Below, one piece after another: positions 1 through 6,696 of a stretch of 25,273 nt of DNA. A program made the position numbers and the translations under genes. The stretch lies in the NCBI RefSeq assembly GCF_000193735.1, contig NZ_AEPF01000021.1:1-25273 (forward strand), in the 5' to 3' direction. Source of the stretch: Neisseria sicca 4320. GTDB lineage: Bacteria; Pseudomonadota; Gammaproteobacteria; Burkholderiales; Neisseriaceae. Each line of letters opens with the position of its first letter. The stretch's first letter is position 1. The notes beneath the pieces are model-generated. The model had not been told where the DNA came from. It worked only from the letters and a program-made list of their open reading frames with translations, and searched no databases.

Positions 1-2
1 CT

Positions 3-14
3 TTCAGACGACCT
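3..14 (-). repeat. DNA uptake sequence (DUS), single copy
   Basis: Exact reverse complement of AGGTCGTCTGAA, the dominant DUS form of this window, four bases before the first CREE. A DUS is recognised by the type IV pilus minor pilin ComP during natural transformation. No partner copy lies close enough to form a hairpin. Confidence 0.85.
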
Positions 15-17
15 TTT

Positions 18-124
18 TATAGTGGATTATATTTAAACCAGTACGGCGTTGCCTCGCCTTGCCGTACTATCTGTACTGTCTGCGGCTTCGTCGCCTTGTC
101 CTGATTTAAATTTAATCCACTATA
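18..124 (-). mobile_element. Correia repeat enclosed element (CREE), short 107-bp form, copy 1
   Basis: Bounded by TATAGTGGATTA and TAATCCACTATA inverted termini and read here in reverse orientation (ACCAGTACGGCG end first). The interior is the short CREE type, which lacks the central segment with the IHF site present in long elements. CREEs are non-autonomous MITE-like elements that insert at TA. Apart from two or so bases near one terminus it matches copy 3 (3740-3846), and it differs from copy 2 (1709-1815) at about six positions. It sits upstream of the Sel1 gene promoter, in inverse orientation to copy 2 on the other side of that gene. Confidence 0.9.
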
Positions 125-263
125 CATTTTGAAAGTCTGTGTAGCGCGCTTACGTCAGTCATACACCCTCCCGAAATCTACGCATCTCCTGCCAAATGCC
201 GCCGTATCAATGCGGCAAACCGACAAAAATACCGGTTCCAAATTTCAAGATTCTGAACAAACG

Positions 264-293
264 CTGACACACAATTACAGAAAACAGTATAAT
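264..293 (+). promoter_or_regulatory. sigma-70-type promoter for the Sel1-repeat gene
   Basis: A CTGACA -35 box (264-269, five of six consensus bases) is followed after 18 bp by a perfect TATAAT -10 box (288-293). Transcription would start near 300, about 20 bases before the ATG at 323. The stretch 125-263 between CREE copy 1 and this promoter holds nothing else I recognise. Confidence 0.65.
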
Positions 294-322
294 ACACTAC
301 TCAAAATGCCTATTCCGATGCC

Positions 323-1705
323 ATGACCATCATTCCCAAACGATTATCGCTGCAAGATATCGTCCCGACAGAACCCCCTTTCGAGGGCAATCTTCGGGAC
401 TTTTTGCCTTTGCGGCAAATCATGGAAGACGGGGACGAAGAAGCGGTATACCGCATGTGCGGCATGTTGCTTGGCGGCAAGGAAAACCGCAGGGCATTAT
501 CAGGCGTAGAATACATCGCATCCGGAGGGTTTCCGGATACGGCATACAGGTTGCTGCATTGGAGCGACCGTTTCGGACTGTCTGCCGACAAACTGCTGGA
601 TGCTTACGCAGATTTCGGCGAACGCGGGTTCTTAGCGGCGCAAACCGCGCTGATGCGTTATTACGCAGAACGCAACGACTTGCAATTTCTCTATTGGGCA
701 CAATGCGCCGCCCCGCAATCCCCCGAAGCGCAATACCTCATCGCGCGGCAGTATGCCCTGGCGGGTAATTGGGAAAAGGCGTTAAATTGGTACAACCAGG
801 CAGCCTCCCAGGGCTGGGCGCAGGCATGCCTGCAATTAGGGAAATCCTTCCTTTACGGCTGCGGCGTTTCTGCCGACTCCGCGCAGGCAGAAGTCTATTT
901 GGAATATGCCGCCGAACACGGCTGGGTCGAAGCACAAATCCTGCTGGCAGATTTATTGGCGGCAAAAGGAAACCAAGACGCCCTGTCTTGGTACAGTCTT
1001 GCCGCCGTTCAGGGCAGCGCGGCGGCGCAAACCGCCTTGGCACGGCAATATCTGACCGGCAAGCTGACCGACCGCGATCCGTTACAGGCGTTCAAATACG
1101 CCAGAACTGCCGCAGACAGGCAGTTTCCGGACGCCCTATGCCTGATGGGCGATCTCTGCCGCTACGGACTGGGCATACGCCCCGATTTATCCGTCGCGCA
1201 ACAATACTACCGCCACGCCGCCGCATTGGGCAGCATGGCCGCAGTACAGAAGCTGCTCAGCGAGGCCGCCCTGCACCAACCCGAACATTACGAAAAGCTC
1301 AAATCCGAAGCCTTGCAGCGTCAGGAAACCGAGCAGCTTTGCCGCTCTGCCGCAGCCTGCCTTGACGGCATCGGACAAAAAAAAGACTACGCCCGCGCGC
1401 GACGGCTTTATCTAGAAGCCGCCGTCTGCAACCATGCCGATGCAGCAGCCGGTTTGGGCAAAATCTATTATCACGGTCTGGGTATTCCTGCCGATACCGG
1501 TTCGGCGGCGTACTGGTTCGGCATAGCGGCGGAACAAAACCATCCTGAAGCGCAATATTATTCGGCATTCCTCCTCTACCACGGACAAGGTACCGCCACG
1601 AATGTTCCCGCCGCCTACGATTACCTTCAGGCAGCAGCAGACAACGGATATGGCAACCCGCAGGAACTCAGGGCAATATTGGAGCAATGGCAGTGCGAGC
1701 GTTGA
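323..1705 (+). CDS. cytoplasmic Sel1-like repeat (SLR) protein
   Basis: This 460-residue protein consists largely of degenerate Sel1/TPR-like helical repeats of about 36 residues, recognisable by recurring A-x-x-W/Y-Y-x-x-A-A and L-G-x-x-Y-x-x-G-x-G patterns from about residue 130 to the C-terminus, with a more diverged helical N-terminal third. No signal peptide or membrane segment is visible, so it probably acts in the cytoplasm as a protein-binding scaffold; the partner cannot be told from sequence. The start at 323 is the first ATG in frame after a strong promoter, but no clear Shine-Dalgarno precedes it and the leader is only about 20 bases. The only plus-strand gene of the window, it converges on the transporter at 1900-2859. 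CREEs flank it, the downstream one beginning four bases after the stop. Family assignment is firm; function is unknown. Confidence 0.85.
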   Translation: MTIIPKRLSLQDIVPTEPPFEGNLRDFLPLRQIMEDGDEEAVYRMCGMLLGGKENRRALSGVEYIASGGFPDTAYRLLHWSDRFGLSADKLLDAYADFGERGFLAAQTALMRYYAERNDLQFLYWAQCAAPQSPEAQYLIARQYALAGNWEKALNWYNQAASQGWAQACLQLGKSFLYGCGVSADSAQAEVYLEYAAEHGWVEAQILLADLLAAKGNQDALSWYSLAAVQGSAAAQTALARQYLTGKLTDRDPLQAFKYARTAADRQFPDALCLMGDLCRYGLGIRPDLSVAQQYYRHAAALGSMAAVQKLLSEAALHQPEHYEKLKSEALQRQETEQLCRSAAACLDGIGQKKDYARARRLYLEAAVCNHADAAAGLGKIYYHGLGIPADTGSAAYWFGIAAEQNHPEAQYYSAFLLYHGQGTATNVPAAYDYLQAAADNGYGNPQELRAILEQWQCER

Positions 1706-1708
1706 AGA

Positions 1709-1815
1709 TATAGTGGATTAAACTTAAATCAGGACAAGTCGACGAAGCCGCAGACAGTACAAATAGTACGGCAAGGCGAGACAACGCCGTACTGGTTTAA
1801 GTTTAATCCACTATA
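1709..1815 (+). mobile_element. Correia repeat enclosed element (CREE), short 107-bp form, copy 2
   Basis: Complete element with TATAGTGGATTA at the left end and TAATCCACTATA at the right. It starts four bases after the TGA of the Sel1 gene, so that gene's mRNA 3' end runs into the element and could fold through its terminal repeats; CREE transcripts are known RNase III substrates in pathogenic Neisseria. It is the most diverged of the three copies, for example T for G in GGACAAGTCGACG and A for G in GGCGAGACAACG. Confidence 0.9.
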
Positions 1816-1845
1816 AGCCGCCGTTGATTTCCGCCCGACAATAAT

Positions 1846-1881
1846 AAAAGGTCGTCTGAAAAAGTTTTCAGACGACCTTTT
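1846..1881. terminator. inverted DUS pair, bidirectional terminator
   Basis: AGGTCGTCTGAA at 1849-1860 and its reverse complement at 1867-1878 form a 12-bp stem with a 6-base loop. The stem is flanked by AAA on the left and TTT on the right, so it can terminate transcripts from both sides. It lies between the convergent Sel1 gene and transporter gene. Confidence 0.8.
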
Positions 1882-1899
1882 GTCATTTGCCGAACTCTT

Positions 1900-2859
1900 T
1901 TAATCGGACAATTCCGCTTTCGATTCTTTATCTGCTTTCGCCGACCAATAAGATGCGAGCAGCGAGCCGGAAATGTTGTGCCACACGCTGAACAGCGCGC
2001 TGGGTACAGCGACGACAGGGGCAGCGGCAAAATGCGCGGCCGCCAATGCCGCACCCAATCCGGAATTCTGCATACCGACTTCGATGGCGAGCGTTTTTTG
2101 CGCATCATACGGCAGCTTGCAGATTTTGGCTGCGAAAAAGCCGAGCAGGTAGCCGATGGCGTTGTGCAACACCACAACACCGAAAATTAACAGCCCGCTT
2201 TCAATGATTTTGCCTTTGCTCGCGCCGACGACCGCACCGATAATCAACACAATGGCAACCACAGAAACCAAAGGCAGGGCAGCGGCAGCGCGTTCTGTCT
2301 GTTTGCGGAACACAGTATGTGCAATCACGCCGAGCGCAATGGGCAGCAACACCATTTGAACAATGGAAACAAACATCGCCTGCGCATTGATGTCGAGCAT
2401 TTCACCTGCCAAAAGCAGGAAAATAGCGGGCGTCAGCAGCGGAGCCAGCAAGGTGGAAGCCGACGTAACTGCAACGGACAAAGCAACGTTGCCGCGCGCC
2501 AAAAAAGTCATCACATTGGAAGCCGTACCGCCCGGACAGCAGCCGACCAAAATCACGCCCACAGCAACTTCAGCAGGCAAATTTAACAACTTGACCAAAA
2601 AATAGGCAGTCAGTGGCATGATAATGAATTGAGCCGCCACGCCGATAAGGACGGCTTTAGGATGACTGGCGACAATTTTGAAATCTGACGGCGTCAGCGT
2701 CAGCCCCATGCCGAACATGATGATGCCCAAAAGCCAAGTGATGTAAGGCAGTACCCACTTGAACAATTCGGGGTCGAAGAAGGCAACGGCGGCGCACAAT
2801 GCCGCCCAAAATGAGAAGGTTTTGCCGACAAAGTGGCTGATTCGTGCAATAGTGTCCAT
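1900..2859 (-). CDS. sodium-dependent bile acid symporter family transporter (ASBT-NM-like)
   Basis: This 319-residue inner-membrane protein belongs to the BASS/SBF family, which couples inward sodium flow to uptake of organic anions; the physiological substrate in Neisseria is uncertain (bile-acid-like or pantoate-like acids). Ten hydrophobic segments are expected and visible. It matches what I recall of the crystallised meningococcal ASBT over its whole length. Every sodium-site residue I remember falls at the same number: Q77, S114, N115, S128, T132, E260, M263 and Q264, within the motifs GGTASNV (110-116) and EVGMQNSG (260-267). The start at 2859 fits the homologue length, though no strong ribosome binding site precedes it. 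It is monocistronic, between the DUS terminators at 1846-1881 and 3013-3047. Confidence 0.93.
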   Translation of the reverse strand: MDTIARISHFVGKTFSFWAALCAAVAFFDPELFKWVLPYITWLLGIIMFGMGLTLTPSDFKIVASHPKAVLIGVAAQFIIMPLTAYFLVKLLNLPAEVAVGVILVGCCPGGTASNVMTFLARGNVALSVAVTSASTLLAPLLTPAIFLLLAGEMLDINAQAMFVSIVQMVLLPIALGVIAHTVFRKQTERAAAALPLVSVVAIVLIIGAVVGASKGKIIESGLLIFGVVVLHNAIGYLLGFFAAKICKLPYDAQKTLAIEVGMQNSGLGAALAAAHFAAAPVVAVPSALFSVWHNISGSLLASYWSAKADKESKAELSD

Positions 2860-3012
2860 AAATAGTATGTGCGGTATCGGTTGATAAGGTTATTGATTAG
2901 GAGAACAGTGAAATTAAACAACACACAAACATCAAAACTGGTTTGACCGTTGATATTTGTTTCACCCCCACCCGAACGCGAAGCATACACGGCTTTGTAA
3001 CGGGGTGTAAAG

Positions 3013-3047
3013 AAAAGGTCGTCTGAAAGCGTTTCAGACGACCTTTA
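3013..3047. terminator. inverted DUS pair, rnhB terminator
   Basis: DUS copies at 3016-3027 and 3033-3044 form a 12-bp stem extended by A/T pairs with a 5-base loop. It begins about 15 bases downstream of the rnhB stop codon on the minus strand and separates rnhB from the transporter gene. The rest of 2860-3012 carries only leader sequence of the transporter. Confidence 0.8.
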
Positions 3048-3060
3048 AACCATTCTACTC

Positions 3061-3651
3061 TCACTCAAACAATCTGCCCTGCGCCAGCAACGCCTTCACG
3101 GGTGCGAAATCGCGGCGGTGTTCGGGCAGCACGCCGTATTTTTGCAGGGCGGCGAGATGTTGCGCCGTGCCGTAACCTTTGTGTTTGTCGAAACCGTATT
3201 GCGGATAACGTTCCGCCAAAGCATACATCTCGGCATCACGCGCAGTTTTGGCGAGGACGGAGGCGGCGGAGATTTCGATGATTTTGCTGTCGCCCTTGAC
3301 GACGGCTTCGGCGGAAATGCCCAAATCTTTCGGAACGCGGTTGCCGTCTATCAATACTTTATCCGGCACGACCGCCAAACCCTGGACGGCGCGGGTCATC
3401 GCCAGCATGGTGGCGTGCAGGATATTGAGTTCGGCGATTTCTTCGGGCGGCGCGGAGGCGACGCTCCACGAAACGGCTTGTTCTTTGATCAACACCGCCA
3501 GAGTATCGCGCTTCTTCTCGTTGAGTTTTTTCGAATCGGTCAAGCCGGGCATGTCGTAACGTTCGGGCAGGATAACGGCGGCGGCAAAGACGCTGCCGAC
3601 CAGCGGCCCGCGCCCTGCTTCGTCCACGCCTGCGGTAAGGATGAGGGACAT
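3061..3651 (-). CDS. rnhB: ribonuclease HII
   Basis: RNase HII, 196 residues, cuts the RNA strand of RNA-DNA hybrids and removes single misincorporated ribonucleotides. The N-terminal signature AGVDEAGRGPLVG gives catalytic D10 and E11. D102 lies in VLIDGN and D139 in AKTARD, completing the four carboxylates. The substrate-sensing motif SKKL (40-43) and the DKHKGYGT motif near residue 154 are intact. Length is normal for the family. In many proteobacteria rnhB directly follows lpxB. Here the order is kept but the two genes are about 660 bp apart, the space being filled with repeats, so rnhB probably has its own promoter. No convincing -10/-35 or Shine-Dalgarno stands out before the ATG. Confidence 0.95.
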   Translation of the reverse strand: MSLILTAGVDEAGRGPLVGSVFAAAVILPERYDMPGLTDSKKLNEKKRDTLAVLIKEQAVSWSVASAPPEEIAELNILHATMLAMTRAVQGLAVVPDKVLIDGNRVPKDLGISAEAVVKGDSKIIEISAASVLAKTARDAEMYALAERYPQYGFDKHKGYGTAQHLAALQKYGVLPEHRRDFAPVKALLAQGRLFE

Positions 3652-3684
3652 AGGGTTTCAATGATACGCTTCGGTTAACGGGAG

Positions 3685-3715
3685 AAGTCGTCTGAAAAAG
3701 TTTTTCAGACGACCT
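3685..3715. terminator. inverted DUS pair upstream of rnhB
   Basis: AAGTCGTCTGAA (3685-3696) and TTCAGACGACCT (3704-3715) give an 11-bp DUS stem with T-rich flanks. The pair lies between the CREE and the rnhB start, so it could stop transcripts leaving lpxB or CREE copy 3 before they enter rnhB. The left copy has A where the second DUS base is normally G. Confidence 0.6.
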
Positions 3716-3739
3716 TTTGAATGATATAGCGGGTTCAAA

Positions 3740-3846
3740 TATAGTGGATTAAATTTAAATCAGGACAAGGCGACGAAGCCGCAGACAGTACAGATAGTAC
3801 GGCAAGGCGAGGCAACGCCGTACTGGTTTAAAGTTAATCCACTATA
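3740..3846 (+). mobile_element. Correia repeat enclosed element (CREE), short 107-bp form, copy 3
   Basis: Complete short element with TATAGTGGATTA at the left and TAATCCACTATA at the right. The sequence is nearly the same as copy 1 in inverse orientation; differences are confined to a couple of bases near one terminus. That makes copies 1 and 3 the most recently related pair here and a possible inverted-repeat recombination substrate across 3.7 kb. Confidence 0.9.
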
Positions 3847-4067
3847 AAAATAATGTCGGGTTTACTGCCATTATTTTTATCTGTACGGGAGCAGCGACAG
3901 TTTTGCAGGGAACCAAAGTCCGCCCTGCCCTATTTTTATGCTGTGAAACGGTTTTCGCGGGCAAAGCCCACGCTACAAAAATGGGCCTGTCAGTTTCGGT
4001 CAGGCATTCATGTCCGACAAGCCATATGGCCTATTCACTTAACTTTTGATGCAGTGCCCATCACCCG

Positions 4068-4172
4068 CCGTCATTCCCGAACAGGCGGGAATCCAGTCCT
4101 CAACCATTCAGAACTATTTAAAGATTGTCATCATTTCAAACTTCTAGATTCCCGCCTGTGCGGGAATGACGG
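4068..4172. repeat. dRS3-bounded intergenic element (NIME-like)
   Basis: Two dRS3-type repeats, ATTCCC-N8-GGGAAT, lie at 4073-4092 and 4148-4167 in inverted orientation. The arms of about 27 bp (CCGTCATTCCCG...) enclose about 50 bp of unique spacer. This is the architecture of neisserial intergenic mosaic elements, where dRS3 units flank variable spacers; dRS3 has also been described as a target for filamentous phage integration in meningococci. Confidence 0.75.
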
Positions 4173-4260
4173 CGCGTGGTTTTCTGATTTGAATTTACTG
4201 CAAAACCATCAGATTCAGCCCGCAGGTCGGACATGCTCTTTATCAGGCAATAAGTATCAG

Positions 4261-4272
4261 AGGTCGTCTGAA
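4261..4272 (+). repeat. DUS downstream of lpxB
   Basis: Exact AGGTCGTCTGAA, unpaired, about 40 bases beyond the lpxB stop codon on the minus strand. It marks the 3' boundary of lpxB but has no second arm to form a hairpin. Confidence 0.85.
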
Positions 4273-4314
4273 AGCGTAGCTTCAACGAAGTGAAAACGAG
4301 TGCAGCGGGTTTCG

Positions 4315-5466
4315 CTAAAAGCCTGCTTCGGACAATACGGCTTCAGCCGCCAACGCGTCGGTATCCTTGCGCAGCAGCAAATGCAGTTCGCGAAAATCCT
4401 GTTTCAGAGCAGCGGCGGCTTCGGGGTGGTCGTACCAATAAGCAACGGCGGCGGCGAGTTTTTCCGGCTCGGCATCGTGTTGCAAAAGCTCCGGCACGGC
4501 AGCTTTGTCCAACAGGATATTGGGCAGGCCGACATGCGGCACTTTGACTTTACGTTTCACATAAAAATAGGTCAGCGGCGAAATTTTGTAGCTGATGACC
4601 ATCGGTCGTTTGCACAAGGCGACTTCGAGGGTGGCGGTGCCGCTGGTTACCAACACTGCGTCAGCGGCGGTGCAGACGGTATCAGACTGTTTGTCAGTGA
4701 TGGTAACGGGAATGGCGGAAAATTCGGGCTGCGCCAGAATTTCACCGATGCGCCTGCGGGTGGCGGCGGTGGCGGCGGGGAGCAGGAATTGCGCCTGCGG
4801 ATAGCGTTTGAGCAGCAATAAGGCCGTCTGAAAAAACAAAGGGGCCATATAATCGATTTCGCTGACACGGCTGCCCGGCAGCAAGGCGAACACGACAGCT
4901 TCGTCGGCCACGCCCAACTTGGCGCGCGCGGCGGCACGGTCGTCGTCCAGCGGCATGGTTTGCGCCATCGGATGACCGACAAACTCGGCTTTGCCGCCCG
5001 CATCAAAGTAAAGCTGCGGCTCCATCGGAAACAGACACAGCACGCGGTTGACCTGATGCACGATTTTGTTCACCCGTTCGCGCCGCCACGCCCACACCGA
5101 CGGGCTGACATAATGGACGGTGGGGATGCCCGCCTTTTTGAGTTCTTCCGCCACGCCCAGATTGAAATCGGGCGCATCGATACCGACAAAGACATCAGGT
5201 TTGATGCGGATAAGGTCGTTTACCAGCCCTTTGCGGATTTTCAGGATTTCGGGCAGGCGTTTGACCACCTCGGCAAAGCCGCGCACCGCCAGTTTTTCCT
5301 GGTCGTACAGGCTCTCAAACCCTTCCGCCTTCATGCGTTCGCCGCCAATGCCGATAAATTTCGCATCGGGGCAGCGTTGTTTGATGGCACGGATAAGGTG
5401 CGCACCGAGCAGGTCGCCGGATGCTTCGCCGACGCTGACGGCGATAAGTGGGGAATGGTTCATCAT
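4315..5466 (-). CDS. lpxB: lipid-A-disaccharide synthase
   Basis: LpxB, 383 residues, is the glycosyltransferase that joins UDP-2,3-diacylglucosamine to lipid X, giving the tetraacyl disaccharide of lipid A on the cytoplasmic face of the inner membrane. Diagnostic features are GEASGDLLGAHL (13-24), VGIDAPDFN with the essential aspartate near residue 98, HYVSPSVWAWR, GHPMAQT and the nucleotide-sugar motif TSGTATLEVAL. The first of two adjacent ATGs is chosen; no strong ribosome binding site separates them. An AG-type DUS (AGGCCGTCTGAA, 4821-4832) lies inside the gene in antisense orientation, translated as FFQTA. The gene follows the mla operon, separated by an inverted-DUS hairpin. An lpxD-fabZ-lpxA context is absent from this window. 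Confidence 0.95.
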   Translation of the reverse strand: MMNHSPLIAVSVGEASGDLLGAHLIRAIKQRCPDAKFIGIGGERMKAEGFESLYDQEKLAVRGFAEVVKRLPEILKIRKGLVNDLIRIKPDVFVGIDAPDFNLGVAEELKKAGIPTVHYVSPSVWAWRRERVNKIVHQVNRVLCLFPMEPQLYFDAGGKAEFVGHPMAQTMPLDDDRAAARAKLGVADEAVVFALLPGSRVSEIDYMAPLFFQTALLLLKRYPQAQFLLPAATAATRRRIGEILAQPEFSAIPVTITDKQSDTVCTAADAVLVTSGTATLEVALCKRPMVISYKISPLTYFYVKRKVKVPHVGLPNILLDKAAVPELLQHDAEPEKLAAAVAYWYDHPEAAAALKQDFRELHLLLRKDTDALAAEAVLSEAGF

Positions 5467-5485
5467 CGTAAAGGAAAATAGATTG

Positions 5486-5515
5486 AGGTCGTCTGAAAAG
5501 GTTTTCAGACGACCT
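5486..5515. terminator. inverted DUS pair, terminator of the mla operon
   Basis: DUS copies at 5486-5497 and 5504-5515 form a 12-bp stem with a 6-base loop in the 56-bp gap between the mlaA stop and the lpxB start. It probably ends mla transcripts and may attenuate read-through into lpxB. Confidence 0.75.
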
Positions 5516-5522
5516 TATGAGA

Positions 5523-6323
5523 TTATTCGGCAGGAATCGGCTCAAATTCGGCAGCGGATTGTGGGAACGGTTCGGCTAAATCGGTTGCCCCGGGCGCATC
5601 GCTGTCCACCAGTTCGTCGATGTCGATATTGTCGTCCTCGTCTTGCGGTAATGTTCCGCCGGTTTGGCGGCTGCGTACTTTCATGTAGAGGTCGCGGGTG
5701 TAGCTGTATTTGTCGATGGCGGCGTCTTCCAAACCGTCGGTCAGGTCAAGCAGGGCTTCGCGGGTATTGACGATGTTCAAACCGGTGGTGCTCCAGCGGC
5801 CTGCGGGGGTGTGGAACACGGCGCTTTTGACGGGATAGACGGTGGTAATGGCGTTGCCTGTGGTGTCGCGCACGGTGGAGGGGCCGAGCAGCGGAACGAC
5901 GAAGTAGTTGCTGTTTTTCCAGCCCCATGTGGAGAAGGTGTCGCCGAGGGTGTTTTTGTTGTCGGGAACGCCGCCTGCACCTGCGACGTCAATCAAACCG
6001 CCGAGTCCGAAGGTGGTGTTGATGCCGACGCGGACGAGGTCTTCGCTGGCGCGTTTGACATCGAGGCGCAGGACGTTGCTGCCGAAGCTGACGACGTCGC
6101 GCAGGTTGTTGAAGAAGTTGCTCACGCCGGTGCGGACGGGCTTGGGCGTTATTTTGCGGTAGCCGCGTGCGACGGGTGCGAGGACGTATTGGTCGGCCTT
6201 GTCGTTGAATTTGAAGACGGCGCGGTTGTAGCCTTCGTAGGGGTCGGCGGGGTTGGTTTCGGCAAATGCGGGTGTTGAGGCCATGCCGATGAGGAGTAGG
6301 AGTGAAGCGGCGGTTTTTTTCAT
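5523..6323 (-). CDS. mlaA: MlaA/VacJ outer-membrane phospholipid removal protein
   Basis: MlaA, 266 residues, forms a ring in the inner leaflet of the outer membrane that lets mislocalised phospholipids leave the outer leaflet and pass to MlaC. The VacJ core is clear: DPYEGYNRAVFKFND (residues 27-41), LAPVARGYRKI, FFNNLRDV, NTTFGLGGLIDVA and the GGVPDNKNTLGDTFSTWG stretch. The signal peptide MKKTAASLLLLIGMASTPAFA ends in AFA and has no cysteine, so it is a signal peptidase I substrate, whereas E. coli MlaA is a lipoprotein. The C-terminal tail (from about 225) is acidic and low in complexity (QDEDDNIDIDE). The start codon overlaps the mlaB stop in an ATGA arrangement, indicating translational coupling. 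Confidence 0.95.
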   Translation of the reverse strand: MKKTAASLLLLIGMASTPAFAETNPADPYEGYNRAVFKFNDKADQYVLAPVARGYRKITPKPVRTGVSNFFNNLRDVVSFGSNVLRLDVKRASEDLVRVGINTTFGLGGLIDVAGAGGVPDNKNTLGDTFSTWGWKNSNYFVVPLLGPSTVRDTTGNAITTVYPVKSAVFHTPAGRWSTTGLNIVNTREALLDLTDGLEDAAIDKYSYTRDLYMKVRSRQTGGTLPQDEDDNIDIDELVDSDAPGATDLAEPFPQSAAEFEPIPAE

Positions 6324-6598
6324 GGGTTTAACCAGTCTTTGATTTCGTAAAGCTCGGACAGGGTGCGCACGGATTCGGGTATGCCTTGCAGGGTGATTTT
6401 CCCGTCCGGGCAGCGCAGTGCGTCAAGCAGCAGGGACACGCAGGCGGAATCGGCGCGTCCGACGCCGCTCAAATCGACCGCGCGGGTGTCTTTCAGACGA
6501 CATTGCTGCCTGAAGCGGGTGAAGGCGTCGGCGGTCAAGGTTTTGACGGTGATGTCGCCGCTGATGTGCAGCGTGCCGTCGCGAAGTTCGGTTTGCAT
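6320..6598 (-). CDS. mlaB: MlaB STAS-domain subunit of the Mla transporter
   Basis: A 92-residue STAS-domain protein that in the MlaFEDB complex binds the ATPase MlaF on the cytoplasmic side and is needed for its stability and activity. The conserved STAS stretch VDLSGVGRADSACVSLLL (about residues 42-59) includes the D-S/A-x-x-x-x-x-L motif seen in NTP-binding-protein partners. Overlap with mlaA is 4 bp. A DUS variant (ATGTCGTCTGAA, 6492-6503) lies inside the gene in sense orientation and is translated as CRLK. A 98-bp gap with a hairpin separates it from mlaC. Small size and context make the call secure. Confidence 0.9.
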   Translation of the reverse strand: MQTELRDGTLHISGDITVKTLTADAFTRFRQQCRLKDTRAVDLSGVGRADSACVSLLLDALRCPDGKITLQGIPESVRTLSELYEIKDWLNP

Positions 6599-6655
6599 GG
6601 CTGTCTTGTCAACTTAATCTTGGATGATAAAACCTGAAGGTTGTGGTGTGCGAAA

Positions 6656-6685
6656 GCCATGTCGTCTGAAAACGGACGGCATGGC
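6656..6685. terminator. hairpin between mlaC and mlaB containing a DUS
   Basis: An 11-base arm GCCATGTCGTC (6656-6666) faces GACGGCATGGC (6675-6685) across an 8-base loop, with a single non-Watson-Crick position. The left arm and loop contain the DUS variant ATGTCGTCTGAA (6659-6670). On the mRNA strand it follows the mlaC stop by 11 bases and is followed by only three Ts, so attenuation or mRNA processing inside the operon is more likely than full termination. Confidence 0.5.
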
Positions 6686-6696
6686 TGGTTTTTGCA

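Larger units (their letters stand above)
3652..4314. other. repeat-filled intergenic region between lpxB and rnhB
   Basis: No supportable gene. From left to right it holds an inverted DUS pair (3685-3715), CREE copy 3 (3740-3846), a small palindrome in GCGGGCAAAGCCCACGC near 3959-3975, a dRS3-bounded element (4068-4172) and a single DUS (4261-4272) about 40 bases downstream of the lpxB stop. An open frame at 3853-4293 runs through these repeats and does not look coding. Confidence 0.75.

Noticed and set aside
129..326. 65-codon plus-strand open frame before the Sel1 gene
   Set aside because: It begins just after a CREE, covers the promoter of the Sel1 gene and has no family features.
3853..4293. 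146-codon plus-strand open frame
   Set aside because: It runs through the palindrome and the dRS3-bounded element, has no ribosome binding site and shows no recognisable protein pattern; its length is explained by GC-rich repeats.
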